DNA of 64,000 nt from Nymphaea colorata. Its lineage: Eukaryota; Streptophyta; Magnoliopsida; Nymphaeales; Nymphaeaceae. The DNA is taken from the NCBI RefSeq assembly GCF_008831285.2, contig NC_045138.2, positions 22,167,934-22,231,933 on the forward strand. Direction: 5' to 3'. Below are positions 35,167-47,134 of the stretch, one piece after another. The position numbers and the translations under genes are program-made. Positions within the stretch are counted from its first letter, which is position 1. Every line of letters begins with the position of its first letter. The notes under the pieces are model-generated. The model was given only the letters and a program-made list of their open reading frames with translations. It did not search any database and was not told the origin of the DNA.

Positions 35167-35270
35167 ACAGAGCGTGTTCGTGGGGCTCGTCTCACCGTCC
35201 ATAAGAAGGAATACCTTCGCGCTCGAGAGACGAATAAAGTAGCAGGAAAATCGACCGAGAAGCTCACAAG

Positions 35271-37271
35271 ATGGTGTCCATCAGAGCATCATCCTCCTTC
35301 CTCTGTTTCCTCTCTTGCACCCTCCTCTCCCTACTCCTCCCTTCTTTTCTCCATGCCCAACAGGTATATGTCAACAATACTCAATTTCAATGCTATGTGA
35401 ACCACTCCAACACCCTTGGCTTCCTCTGCAATGGGCAGCAGACTAAGTGTAATTCCTACCTCATCTTTAGATCTGATTCGAAAATAAACTCAGTGCCCGA
35501 TATCTCCTTCCTTCTGAACGCTGATTCTGCTGAGGTTGCGCGAATCAACAATGCCTCCGTGTTTCAGACGTTCCCCATCGGCAGAGAAGTGGTAGTCCCC
35601 GTGTCCTGCTCCTGCTCAGGTAAATACTACCAATACAATTCCTCTTACGTCTTAGAGCCGGACGACACTTACCTCAGAATTGCCAATGATACGTATCAAG
35701 CCCTGACAACGTGCCAAGCTCTCATAGCACAAAACCCTTACAGTAGCACCAACCTTCCAATCCGTTCGAAAGTCATGGTGCCACTGATGTGTGCTTGTCC
35801 TACGAGAAACCAGACTCGGAATGGTGTGAAGTTTTTGCTGACGTATCCGATCGCCGAAGGGGAATATGCATCCAAGATTGCTGCGAAATTTGGTGTCGAC
35901 GAACAGGGCATACTCGACGCCAATGAAATCACGGAGGACACCACCATCTATTTCTTCACACCCCTTTTGATCCCTTTCAAGAGTGAACCACCATCTTGGT
36001 CCCAAATCCTTAACCCTTCACCGCCATCATCGCCCCCTCTTCCTTCCCCGTCTCCGTCGCCCCCGTCGCCTGTAGGTGAGGGTCACAAGAAATGGGTTTT
36101 CGTTGGCGTCGGAATCGGACTCGGACTCGGTTTCCTTCTTCTGGCAGTCATATCTTCTTTGTTGGTGGTCTGTTTGCGCCGTCGTCGCCGCCGTCGTGGT
36201 GAGGGTCTTGCTCCGGCATCTCCGACTCAGAAGCGGCAGAAACTGACAGAATCTTCTGTTTCATATGGAGATATGTCCGGCAAGAAATCGTCCACTGTCA
36301 TATCGGAAAATCTTCTCGACGCCGTCCGGTCCTTGACGGTGTACAAGTACGAGGAACTACAGAGGGCTACAGATGGTTTCTCTGAGGACTCCCTAATCAA
36401 AGGGTCCGTTTACAGGGCCGTGATCAATGGGGATCAAGCGGCCGTAAAGAGTATGAAAGGGGATGTCCCTAACGAGATAAAAGTATTGAAACAGATCAAC
36501 CATTCCAACGTGATCAGGCTGTCTGGTTTCTGCATCCACGAAGGGAACACTTTCTTGGTATACGAGTTCGCAGAAAATGGTTCCCTCAGCGATTGGATCC
36601 ATGGTCACAGGTACCAGGACGATCAATCCTGGTCGAAGAGCACTTGCAGCCTTAGCTGGAAGCAAAGGATGCAGATTGCCTTCGATGTCGCTGATGGGCT
36701 TAGCTATCTTCACAACTACACTAGCCCAGCGCACGTTCACAAGAATCTCAAGAGCAGTAACATACTGTTAGATGATAAATTCAGAGCCAAGATTGCCAAT
36801 TTTGGGTTGGCAAGAGCGGTTGGAGATCAAGAAGATGGTTTGCACTTGACCCGTCATGTCTTCGGAACTCAGGGGTACATGGCACCAGAGTACCTTGAAC
36901 ACGGTCTGATCACATGGAAGCTCGATGTGTTCGCCTTCGGAGTGGTGCTCCTTGAGCTGCTTTCCGGGAGGGAGGCAGTCGATCAGGCACATGTTCAATA
37001 CAAAGGCGAAGTACTGCTGTCATCAGCCATTGGTCCAATACTTGAAGGAGATGATGCCAAGGAGAAGCTGAGAAGCTTTATAGATCCTTCTCTCGGAAGC
37101 GATTACCCTTTAGATCTAGCCCTCGTCATCGCTCGTTTGGCAAGTGAATGTGTAGCAGATGACATGAATTCTCGACCCTCAATGACCGATGTCCTTATGA
37201 CCCTGTCAGCTTCTACTGGGTGGAGTTCGTCGAGTGCTTCAACATACGAATCTGCAGTTCTTAAGAGGTAG
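35271..37271 (+). CDS. LYK5: LysM receptor-like pseudokinase, LYK4/LYK5 type (copy 1)
   Basis: A single uninterrupted frame of 666 residues, like the intronless LYK4/LYK5 genes of other plants. Residues 1-30 are a signal peptide. Three LysM regions follow (about 45-110, 120-172, 182-236), separated by the diagnostic pairs CSC (113-115) and CAC (174-176). A Pro/Ser-rich linker (250-268) precedes the transmembrane helix (275-302) and an Arg-rich stop-transfer stretch. The kinase region (about 360-648) keeps the ATP-site Lys (K393) and helix-C Glu (E402), but the Gly-rich loop is degenerate, HRD is HKN (490-492) and DFG is NFG (510-512), so phosphotransfer is unlikely. Family members sense chitin or related glycans at the plasma membrane together with an active LysM kinase (CERK1 type). 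It heads a tandem array of related copies. LYK4 versus LYK5 orthology is not resolved here. Confidence 0.93.
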   Translation: MVSIRASSSFLCFLSCTLLSLLLPSFLHAQQVYVNNTQFQCYVNHSNTLGFLCNGQQTKCNSYLIFRSDSKINSVPDISFLLNADSAEVARINNASVFQTFPIGREVVVPVSCSCSGKYYQYNSSYVLEPDDTYLRIANDTYQALTTCQALIAQNPYSSTNLPIRSKVMVPLMCACPTRNQTRNGVKFLLTYPIAEGEYASKIAAKFGVDEQGILDANEITEDTTIYFFTPLLIPFKSEPPSWSQILNPSPPSSPPLPSPSPSPPSPVGEGHKKWVFVGVGIGLGLGFLLLAVISSLLVVCLRRRRRRRGEGLAPASPTQKRQKLTESSVSYGDMSGKKSSTVISENLLDAVRSLTVYKYEELQRATDGFSEDSLIKGSVYRAVINGDQAAVKSMKGDVPNEIKVLKQINHSNVIRLSGFCIHEGNTFLVYEFAENGSLSDWIHGHRYQDDQSWSKSTCSLSWKQRMQIAFDVADGLSYLHNYTSPAHVHKNLKSSNILLDDKFRAKIANFGLARAVGDQEDGLHLTRHVFGTQGYMAPEYLEHGLITWKLDVFAFGVVLLELLSGREAVDQAHVQYKGEVLLSSAIGPILEGDDAKEKLRSFIDPSLGSDYPLDLALVIARLASECVADDMNSRPSMTDVLMTLSASTGWSSSSASTYESAVLKR

Positions 37272-39300
37272 GCAGTTGCCCACCTATTTCTGGAGACTGC
37301 TTGATTTTGGTTATTGAGGCCTTTGCTTCCTCCTTGGTGTGTGTATGTGTAGGAGCAACTGTTGTACTTTCGACGTCATTCTTATGTTATTGTAACTGAT
37401 TTTGCTGTTATAGATCTAGAAAAAGGTATGTAACTCATTACGTACATGTAGTTGACTGACAATCCAAGTGTGGCGCATTTTTATTGTGCATCTTTGAATT
37501 GTGAAGTTGGGGCTGCGAATGCAGCTATACCCGTATGAGGTTGCATTGTGAAATAATAGTGGAAGAATTAGTTGGCAGTAATAATTTAAAGGTATCAGCC
37601 GATTGGATGTTCTGAACGTGTTTTAAGCTGTTAAAAACTATGGAGGTTTAATCTTTGTTTCTGTTTAGATTTGAAAAAAAATTATGGTATTTATCTGAAT
37701 GGAAAACTACAAGAAGAACAATGTGTATGCATGTGGTGTAGCTCGTTTTGTTGCAATCAAAGTACATGTCAGATTTTCCTTCACATGAATTTCTGCAATA
37801 TCCATGGTACGAATATTGGGATGGCATCTATTTGTAGTAATTTTATGGTATGAATAGAAAGTGTTGGCAGTAGAAAGTTCAAGGACATGGTCGGGGGACA
37901 GCAGGTGATGGATAAACTCAAGCAGGATTTTGCCACCTCTCTGGTGGATCAAATACTGTCAGGCTTTGACAGCCTAATAAACATGCAAACGTTTTGGCTC
38001 ATATTTTGTTCTTAATGAAAGGCACAACAAGTGGTATCATAACGAGGCTTCCACCTCTAGAATCAGGCTACAGCAATCTGGAGGTACACCAACCTGAACT
38101 TAACACACGCACGATATAATGATGTATCATGCAGAGTGGACACGCCAATACCATTAAGACATCCAGAAACAGCACAGGTCGTTCTCAGCATCAACACGAG
38201 GCAGAACTAAAATCTCAAGTCAGGGGGCGAAAGCATGTGCAGAACTTCATTAGAAGAGGCAGAGGTAGAACTAAAAGCTCAAGTCAGGGGGCGAAAGCAA
38301 TGTGCAGAACTTCATTAGAAGAGGCAGAGGTAGAGATGGAAGGAGCACAAATGAACTTGGTAGAGGGACAAGGAGCAGGGGCAACTGAGACTTCAGCAGA
38401 TCGGCATGCTGAGAAAGAGAACAAGGTTGACATGGTCATGGTTCTGCTTGAACAATGAAAGTCATCAGCCGGATATGAAGGGGCTGGCGAACCGGACATC
38501 TCGGTGGGATCTACAGATGCTGCTATTCAACGAAAAGCCCTCTGCTATATTTTGGATCTCAAACTGCCAGTTGAAGGAATCTGTAGATTACAGCAGAAAT
38601 TCCTGGATATTGTGTGATCTCTAAGGTGGACGTTATTGGAGACTCGGGCAGGATCGTCATTTTTTTGGGTTGATACAAATGTAAGTTTACTGTCTTGCAA
38701 ACCTTCTGCCTTTTGGATTGAATGTCAATTTAGAACAGTAGAACTGAATGTAGATTTTGTTGTTTTGGGGGGTTTAGCTCTACCCCGCTTTTAGACATAG
38801 AAGATGTCAGTTTTCTGATATGAGTTTTGCAATCCCGTCGTTGCAAATCCTCTCATCTGTTTGAGAGGTCTTAATGTTGTATTGGAAGGTGATGGCAAAA
38901 TTGAGGGAAGCCCTATGCCGGCAGCATGTGCTGCCTTTTCCCAACGCAACCAAATACTAGAAAAAACCCCAGTATAGACCGACCGACACAATTAAGTACT
39001 TAATGCCCCCATAATACAAAGGAGTAACACCCAAAAAAGTTAAGGCAAAACACCATCATTATTTTCATCGTGCCAAAACATTCTACAAGCTGCTTGGCCA
39101 GATAAAAAAAACCAAACCAAACCATAAAAGGCCAAAAAGAGCACACCTTGCAATGCATGCCCAATCTCTATGGACATGGCTGGCTGGAACCCGAACAGCA
39201 ACATGCCAAAATGCCATAATTGTGGACGAGCAAGTTAATGGCAGCAGCCAGGCACTTGGGAAACAAATTGATAGGCACAGAAACAACGAGACAAGACAGC
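37272..39300. other. 3' flank of LYK copy 1 and unassigned DNA
   Basis: Parts of this flank recur elsewhere in the array: 37430-37740 matches 55420-55840, 37845-37990 matches 62465-62625, and 38540-38650 matches 56270-56370. A primer-site-like TGGTATCATAACG sits at 38033. An open frame at 38129-38458 contains a 64-base tandem duplication and no recognised domain. I see no real gene. Confidence 0.6.
38203..38331 (+). repeat. 64-base direct tandem duplication
   Basis: Two adjacent copies start AGAACTAAAA at 38203 and 38267 and share CAAGTCAGGGGGCGAAAGCA and AGAACTTCATTAGAAGAGGC. The second copy has one extra A. Confidence 0.9.
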
Positions 39301-39309
39301 GAATCCAGA

Positions 39310-40650
39310 CTGAGAAAGAACTGGTTCAATATGCAGATGACATCGTAGTCTTTGGACGAACATTGTCTGCACCATAATTGTTCGATATGCAGATGACATC
39401 GTAGTCTTTGGACAAGCTACCGTTCGACAAATGGTGCAGACAATGTTCATCTTAAAGGCTTTCTCTATGCTTTCTGGCCTCTATATTAATGACTCTAAAT
39501 GCTCAATTTCCCTCTTCAATGTCAATCAGGAGGTTAGAAGGGCAGCCTCTTTCATTTTTAACTGTCCACTTGCCAATCTCGCTATCTTTTTTGGGTCTTG
39601 CTCTTAAAGTAGGGAGGTTTACAACCGTTGATTGGACTCCATATGTGGACAGGGTTGAATCAAGATTGTGGTCATGTCAACAACATATCTCTTGATGGAA
39701 GGTCCATTGACCCTTATCAAGCATGTGTTGTCCACAATTCCTATGCGCTTAGTGTCTCTTGTGCCGATGCCAATTATAGTTCAAAAAATTTTTGTGGGAT
39801 GATCGGTGCTCTACTACATCCAAAAGACATCATGTTGCGTGAGATTTCATTTGCTTGCCAACAAAAAGCGGAGGTCTTCAAGTTCCTAACCTGCCTGGAA
39901 AGACTGTTGCTTTAGTTCTCAAAAGATGACATCAGATTCTCGTTAAGGATGGCGCGGGAAGCAAGTTCATTTTGAAAAAAATACCCAACTCCCTATAGAA
40001 CTCTCAGCTGCCCATCAAGCCACCTCATCAGTCAAGAAGTCAAATTTTTAATGCTTGGTTACAAGTGCTGAAGTCTTTTAAAGATAGATCATCCAATAAC
40101 TCTCTACCTTCTCATCATCTCGTTTGGGTAGAAGATGGACAAGGTTCTAACTCCACATCCATGGTCTACCACTCACTTGTACAACCCATCCCTGCCCCTT
40201 TCCCATCCATACTCTTGTGGAGCATGGGTTTGCCTTTGAGGATGAAGTTGCATGTTTGGTTCATCATTTTGAATAAGGTTCAAACCCATGTCAACCTGAA
40301 ACCTTGGGGGATTTTTCTTTGACAAACCAATGTGTTTTATGCTACAAGGCCGGGGAAAGCTCATTTCACTTATTTTGAGGGTGTTCAGAAGCACAACATA
40401 TTTTCCATGTGTCATGATGTCAAAAACCTTCTCCCTTCGTGTCCCAGCAGTCTTTTGTGTGTGACCTGCTCTTTGCTCCACAGGAGATCCACAAATTGAA
40501 GAGATGGCATTTTCTTTAGAGGGTTTGGCTATGTTGTTTTTGGTGGTATATTTGGATGATGAGGAATAATGTTTTCTTTAGAGGATATGTGTTTGACATT
40601 CAAGTTTTACTTTTCAATCTCCCGGCAGATGTCACTTCCATTGTTAAGGC
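39310..40650 (+). pseudogene. L1-type LINE fragment, plus strand
   Basis: The reverse transcriptase box YADDIVVFG occurs twice (about 39331-39357 and 39391-39417). The second leads into MLSGLYINDSKCSISLF and later SRLWSCQQHISLDGRS. A zf-RVT-like part follows at 40210-40320 (LPLRMKLHVWFIILNKVQTH). Stops and frameshifts are frequent, and the endonuclease and most of the RT are missing. It differs in sequence and orientation from the LINE at 22930-25020. Confidence 0.75.
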
Positions 40651-40730
40651 GTTTTGGTGCCTTGATTTTCTCTCTAAATTTTCTCATCATTTTTGTTCTA
40701 ATTTGTTGTACTTCACATACATCCATTGCT

Positions 40731-40766
40731 CTTGGATGTATTTCGTTGGAATGAATTCATGTTGAG

Positions 40767-40798
<32 letters not shown>

Positions 40799-40848
40799 TA
40801 TTTCGTTGGAATGAATTCATGTTGAGCTCTCTCTCTCTCTCTCTCCCC
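40731..40848 (+). repeat. Tandem duplication ending in (CT)n
   Basis: A unit of about 58 bases beginning CTTGGATGTATTTCGTTGG and ending in (CT)n occurs twice in direct order (40731 and 40791). Confidence 0.9.
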
Positions 40849-41088
40849 TTCAAAGACAACATGAGGGAAAAGATGACCTAGTTCTTAAACCCGGATTGAA
40901 TGTCGCGTGGTGCAACCCTTCTGCCTTTTCGATTGCATGTCAATTTAGAACATAGGATTGAATGTAGATTTTGTTGTTTTTGTGGGTTGGGGTAGGGGTT
41001 TGGGGTGGGGAGCTCCAACCCGATTTTAGATATAAAATATATCAGTTTTTTTATAGAGTTCTGCCATTCTACAACCAAATGTCTGGTA

Positions 41089-41201
<113 letters not shown>

Positions 41202-41414
41202 CGCAATCCAATTCCATTTAATTACAGCAATCTGATGCTATCATGATGTATTGTATTGAGAGAAGTGGTCAAACACACCGTTTAACACTATGCATGGGAA
41301 TGCAACGAGGGGCGGGGGAATCTGGACGGAGAAATCCAGATGTAAGCTCCAGCGTATATAACATATCCACGCCAAGCCGTACCGATGCAGGAGTAACCTC
41401 CACCGTATCAGTTG

Positions 41415-41624
41415 TCCATCCACTTAGTTTATGTTCCAACTCGACCTGGTCCATTGTCCCATACTAAAAGACTTAGGACCAAAACTACCGTAAACTCCTA
41501 CCTAAAGTTGAACACTTCTTCCATCCACTTAGTTTATGTTCCAACTCGACCTGGTCCATTGTCCCATACTAAAAGACTTAGGACCAAAACTACCGTAAAC
41601 TCCTACCTAAAGTTGAACACTTCT
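41415..41624 (+). repeat. 105-base perfect-looking tandem duplication upstream of LYK copy 2
   Basis: Two direct copies begin TCCATCCACTTAG at 41415 and 41520. A single diverged counterpart of the unit lies at about 58470-58540 upstream of the last LYK gene, so the tandem step happened after the array duplicated. Confidence 0.9.
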
Positions 41625-41939
41625 TCCAACCCAACCCCTCTCCATTATTCGACCAATGAACTCATGACTGTAGAAGCTAAGAAAAACTATTGCTTATCTA
41701 ATGGCTTTAAAATTGTATCTGCTTTCTCCCATAAATTGAGTATACACATTTAATATTATCTTAAATTATTTAAAATTCATAAAATAACACAATAAAAAAT
41801 GACCTTGTCGGGTGCATAAGACCAACTGTCATTTACAAATTGTTAGTCATTACAACAACTCTCAGACAACGTTTTCTTCTTCCACCGATAGCAAGGAAGG
41901 CCCCTTCTTTACTTCATTTTAAAAAGACCGGGAGCTCGA

Positions 41940-41946
41940 GGTCAAC
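41940..41946 (-). promoter_or_regulatory. W-box-like element upstream of LYK copy 2
   Basis: GGTCAAC at about -136 relative to the pseudogene start, matching the positions upstream of copies 1 and 3. Confidence 0.35.
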
Positions 41947-42387
41947 ACGGAACGCGTTTCTGCTTGTCTCACCTGGCTGATGCCATCGCCGTCTCATCGT
42001 TCATAAGAAGAGGGAACCCGTTCAAGCTCGACAAACGAACCAAGTAGCAGAGAAATCGACCGAGAAGGTCACAAGATGATGTCCATCAGAGCATCATCCT
42101 CCTTCCTCTGTTTCCTCTCCTGCACCGTCCTCTCCCTACTCCTCCTCCCTTCTTCTCTTCATGCCCAACAGGCATACGTCAACAAGACTCAATTCGAGTG
42201 CAACGTGAACCACTCCAACACCCTTGGCTTCCTCTGCAATGGGCAGCAGACTGCGTGTGATTCCTACTTCATCTTTAGAGCTAAATCCGAAGTAAACTCA
42301 CTTTCCGAGATCTCCTCCCTTCTAAATGCTGATTCTGCAAAATCATCTGAGATTGTTCGAATCAACAACGGCTCGGACATGTATCAG

Positions 42388-42421
42388 ACGCTCCCCGTCG
42401 GCAGACGCTCCCCGTCGGCAG
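42388..42421 (+). repeat. 17-base frameshifting tandem duplication
   Basis: ACGCTCCCCGTCGGCAG occurs twice back to back inside LysM1 of LYK copy 2, adding 17 bases and breaking the frame. The other copies have one. Confidence 0.95.
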
Positions 42422-42587
42422 AGAAGTGGTAGTCCCCGTGCCTTGCTCCTGCTCAGGCAAATACTACCAACACAATTCCTCTTACATCATAAAGCAGAAG
42501 GACACTTATCTCAGAATTGCCAACGAAACGTATGAATCCCTGACAACGTGCCAAGCTCTCATGGCGCAGAACCCCTACATTAGCTCT

Positions 42588-42876
42588 TGTTAGTTAATTT
42601 GTTAACTAAATTAGCTATCTTCGAGCGCACGAAAACGGTATTCCGGGTTTCACGTGGATTACCAAAAATCATGCGTGATTTGTTTTCAGTTTTTGTTGCG
42701 TGATTTGTTTACGTTTCAGTTTATTTGTTTCCCTGTTTTTGTTTCTCCTGTAGTTATAAATTAAGAGGCTGTAGACACAAGAAAAAAAATGCCAATTATC
42801 TTTTCCTTTTCTCATTCCCTTGTTATCCCGTGACCATCGTGTTGTACCCCTGTCGACATTTCTTTTATTGCTTACA
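42588..42876 (+). repeat. 5' LTR of copia C
   Basis: 289 bases, starting TGTTAGTTAATTTG and ending TATTGCTTACA. It contains a 22-base segment absent from the 3' LTR. Confidence 0.93.
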
Positions 42877-42878
42877 TT

Positions 42879-42890
42879 TGGTATCAGACC
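42879..42890 (+). other. Primer-binding site of copia C
   Basis: TGGTATCAGACC two bases after the 5' LTR matches the initiator methionine tRNA complement over its first ten bases. Confidence 0.9.
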
Positions 42891-42910
42891 CAGGTTCTTG
42901 ATCCCAGAAG

Positions 42911-45900
42911 ATGTCGAACCACGAGGGAAGCTTGTCGCCACGCCGTGAAGGACGAGGTCGTGAACGACGCTTGAAATCGCCGCTCGTTCCACGTCGGGGT
43001 CGCCATCGGGTGATCCAGAGGACGATTCGGGAGGTCGGAAGTACATCCTACCCGATGCTCGAGCGCGACAACTACACGGATTGGTCACTCATGATGAAAG
43101 TGATGCTCCAAGCAAGGGGGCTATGGGATGCCATTGAGTACGGCGACGCCGATCTGCAGGAAGATCGGGCGGCGCTCGAGGCACTCATCAAGGCGGTCCC
43201 GAAGGAGATGATGCGCGCCATCGCCCTGAAGCAAACAGCCAAGGAAGCATGGGACTATATCAAGTCCGTGCGGATTGGCTCCGATCACGTACGTCGATCG
43301 AAGCTGCAGAGGCTCCGGTTCGAGTACGAGACGATTGCGTTCAAGGAAGGGGAGGATCCGGAGGATTTCGCACTCCGGCTGAGCGCTCTACTGGCTCAAC
43401 TCGCAGAACATGGCGAACCCGTTGACGAGCAGAAAGCTGTTGAGAAGTACCTCCGGGCTGCTCCACCGAGGTTCGGCCATGTCGTCTACACCATCGAGAC
43501 TATGCTCGATTTTGCCACTCTATCCATCGAAGATGTCACTGGACGTTTGAAGGGCGCCGACGAGCGCGGTCTTTCTCAAGCACCACTACCCACGGCTTCC
43601 ACGGAAAGCAAACTATTGCTGACCGAGGAAGAATGGCTCTCACGTCACAAAGGAAAGCCGGGTGCAGGAAGATCGTCGAGCAAGAGTGGTGGCCGCGGAC
43701 GACGCCGCTGGAAGGGAAATCAGTCTGCGAAGGACGACAACGGTCGGAATAGTGGACGCGATGAGTCCAGACGTGAGCGCGACGCTAGTCGTGACAAATG
43801 TCACAACTGTGGCAAGATCGGCCATTGGGCGAAAGATTGCCGGCAGCCTCAACGCGAGAAGGCGTATCTCGCACAGGAGGATGACGAGGAGCCAGCACTC
43901 CTCATGGCACAGGTGTGCTCCATCACCGACAACGTTGAGCCGCCACCATCGAGTTTTGTCAAACTCGATGAGACGCACGCGCAGGTGAATCTTGGGTGTG
44001 AGGGAAAGCGCCGCGACGACATGTGGTACCTGGACACGGGTGCCAGCAACCATATGACCGGCAAAAGCTACCACTTTACTGAGATGGACTCGGGCATCAC
44101 CGGCTCGGTGAAATTTGGTGATGGATCGATAGTTGACATTCACGGACGTGGCACGGTGGCGTTCGCATGCCAGAACGGAGAGAATCTAACGATCACCAAC
44201 GTCTACTACATTCCCAAGCTCAAGAGTAGCATCATCAGCATCGGCCAACTCGATGAGCATGGGTGCGAGGTGCTGATCCGATCGGGAGTGATGAAGATCC
44301 GTGATCAGAAACATCGTCTGCTGGCAAAGGTAACGCGCACCAAAAACCGCTTGTATATGCTCAAATTGAATATTGCAGGACCACTGTGTTTTTTGGCAAA
44401 ACAAGATGAAGAGGCGTGGTTGTGGCATGCTCGCTACGGGCATCTGAACTTTGAGGCGTTAAAAAAGCTGGCGCAAGATGACATGGTGCGCGGGCTCCCG
44501 GTCATTAATCGTCCGGTGGAGATCTGCGACCATTGCCTCGCCGGCAAGCAGAGGCGTGCTCCGTTCCCGGCGTCAACACATCATCGAGCTGACGGCTTGC
44601 TCGATCTAGTGCACGGCGATTTGTGTGGACCCATCACACCAGCAACGAACGGTGGCAAACGCTACTTCCTCCTCCTAGTGGATGATGCCAGCCGCCACAT
44701 GTGGCTATACCTTCTTGCAGGTAAAAATCAAGCATTGCCTGCCATCAAGCAGTTCCAAACTAGCGTGGAGGTTGAGACTGGGCGGCGTCTACGCACACTA
44801 CGAACTGATCGAGGGGGAGAATTTACGTCGATCGAGTTCGAGCGGTACTGCGCAGATCGAGGGGTTGCACGGCAGCTCACGGCACCATATTCGCCTCAAC
44901 AAAATGGTGTCGTCGAGCGGCGCAACCAAACCATCGTCGGCATGGCACGCAGCTTACTCAAGGCAAAGAAGATGCCACCCGAGTTCTGGGGAGAAGCTGT
45001 CACCACTGCAGTGTTCCTCTTGAACAGATCGCCCACGAAGAGCTTGAATGGCAAAACGCCATTTGAAGCTTGGCATGGGAGGAAGCCATATGTCTCCTTC
45101 CTGCGCACATTTGGTTGCATCGCGCATGTGAAGGTCTCTCGACCAGATCTGAAGAAGCTTGATGATCGCAGCCAGAAGATGGTGTTGCTTGGCTACGAAC
45201 CAGGGTCAAAGGCATATCGCTTGTTTGATCCGGTTGCTCATCGGGTTCACATCTCTCGTGACGTGGTGTTTGATGAAAAGGCCAGTTGGGATTGGACGGA
45301 ACCCGAAGGCCAGTTAGCTGCATCAAGTACAGACTTCATCATCGAGCATGAGACAATCATTGCCTCAGGAGATGCTACGACTGCGAGGGAGCAGCATGAG
45401 TCGCCACCACCAAACACATCGGACCACGCTCCAGGTGGGCAATATGCATCACCAACGACTGAGGCCCTCACCGAGCTCGACGACGATGATGGCGCACCAC
45501 GACGTTTCAGACTCGTGAGCGACATCCTTGGGCTCCCACCCGATGAGGCGCAAATCACCGGCGCGTTGCATATGGTAAGTGCGGAAGAGCCTACCACGTT
45601 CGGCGCAGCTGAACGAGATCCAGTTTGGCGTCGAGCAATGTTGGAGGAGATGAAGTCCATCAAGGAAAACAATACCTGGGAGTTGGTCGAGCTCCCTGCA
45701 GGGCACCATGCGATTGGCTTGAAGTGGGTCTTCAAGGTCAAGCGAAATGAACATGGCGGCATCACCAAGCACAAGGCGCGACTTGTAGCGAAGGGATATG
45801 CGCAACGTGAAGGTGTTGATTTCGAGGAAGTCTTTGCTCCTGTCGCGCGCATGGAGTCAGTGCGGCTCTTGTTGGCATTGTCGGCACATGAAGGCTGGTC

Positions 45901-47111
45901 CGTACATCACATGGACGTGAAGTCCGCATTCCTGAATGGGGACCTGGTGGAGGAGGTTTATGTACAACAGCCACCAGGATTCGTCGTCAACAAGCAGGAG
46001 CACAAAGTGCTCAGGTTGCGTAAGGCACTGTACGGACTGCGTCAAGCCCCACGTGCTTGGAATGCCAAGCTGGATGCTAGCCTCCAGAATCTGGGTTTCA
46101 GTCGATGCAAGGATGAGCACGCATTATACACACGACGGGAGCATGGCGAGGTGCTAATCGTCGGTGTCTACGTTGATGATTTGATCATCACTGGAACCAA
46201 CATAAGTGGCATCACAAAATTCAAGCGTGAGATGATGTCCCTATTTCACATGAGTGATCTGGGGTTACTCACATATTACCTTGGTATTGAGGTGAACCAA
46301 GGAAAAGGCGGGATCACACTCTGTCAAAGAGCTTATGCCGAGAAGCTTTTACACCAGAGCGGCATGGCGGACTGCAATCCATGCCTCACACCGATGGAAG
46401 AAAGGCTCAAATTGTCCAAGGCCTCACCAGCTCCATCAGTAGATGCCACTCGCTACCGTAGTGTGGTGGGGAGCCTGCGATATCTAACTCACACCCGACC
46501 GGACATTGTGTTTGCTGTTGGGTATGTGAGTCGATTCATGGAGGATCCGCGAGAGGATCATTTTGCCGCAGTGAAGCATATCCTCCGATACATTGCCGGG
46601 ACACGAGGTTTTGGGGTCATCTACCCAAGAGAAGGAGGTGGACCGCTCTTGTTGGGATACAGTGACAGCGACATGGCTGGAGATCTTGATGGCCGGAAGA
46701 GCACCACCGGCGTCTTCTTTTTTCTCGGCATGAGTCCAATCTCATGGCAATCTAAGAAGCAGCGGGTTGTTGCTCTCTCTTCATGTGAGGCTGAGTACAT
46801 CGCCGCCGCAACACCAAGGAGTATGGTTTCATCGGCTACTGCAGGAACTTATGGAACGGAAGATACAGGTACCGAAACTCAAGGTGGATAACAAGTCTGC
46901 AATTGCGCTCAGCAAGAACCCTGTCCTTCATGACCGGAGCAAGCACATCGACACACGATATCACTTCATCCGTGATTGTGTCGAAGCGGGGCACATCATC
47001 CTCGAACATACGGAAACCAAGGAACAGCTTGCGGATGTGTTAACGAAACCACTCGGACGCATTCGATTTCTCGAACTCCGCAACAGAATTGGCGTTGTCG
47101 AGATCAAGTGA
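42911..47111 (+). CDS. Gag-Pol polyprotein of copia C, one frameshift
   Basis: An open frame of 1,326 codons from 42911 runs to 46891. A small frameshift near 46810-46820 then moves the rest of RNase H into the frame ending at 47111. Domains in order: copia-type gag (about 50-280), CCHC zinc knuckle ([14 protein letters not shown], from ~297), aspartic protease ([11 protein letters not shown], ~372), GAG-pre-integrase ([14 protein letters not shown]), integrase core (near HGDLCGP and [15 protein letters not shown]), reverse transcriptase ([11 protein letters not shown], then YVDDLIITG near 1087) and RNase H ([16 protein letters not shown]). It is visibly richer in G+C than its surroundings. 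The frameshift would truncate RNase H, so the copy is probably just short of autonomous. Confidence 0.93.
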
Positions 47112-47120
47112 AGATAACAA

Positions 47121-47132
47121 ATTAGGGGGAGT
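47121..47132 (+). other. Polypurine tract of copia C
   Basis: The run ATTAGGGGGAGT lies just before the 3' LTR. Confidence 0.85.
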
Positions 47133-47134
47133 TT

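Noticed and set aside
34987-35400. Open frame overlapping the start of LYK copy 1 in another frame
   Set aside because: It runs through the leader and signal-peptide region out of frame with the clearly homologous receptor and lacks domains.
42866-42890. Possible tRNA gene suggested by matches to initiator Met tRNA
   Set aside because: Only the 3'-end complement is present, directly after an LTR; it is a primer-binding site, as at 18146 and 54827.
45247-45852. 201-codon minus-strand open frame in copia C
   Set aside because: It is antisense to the intact gag-pol frame in GC-rich sequence, which readily leaves long shadow frames.
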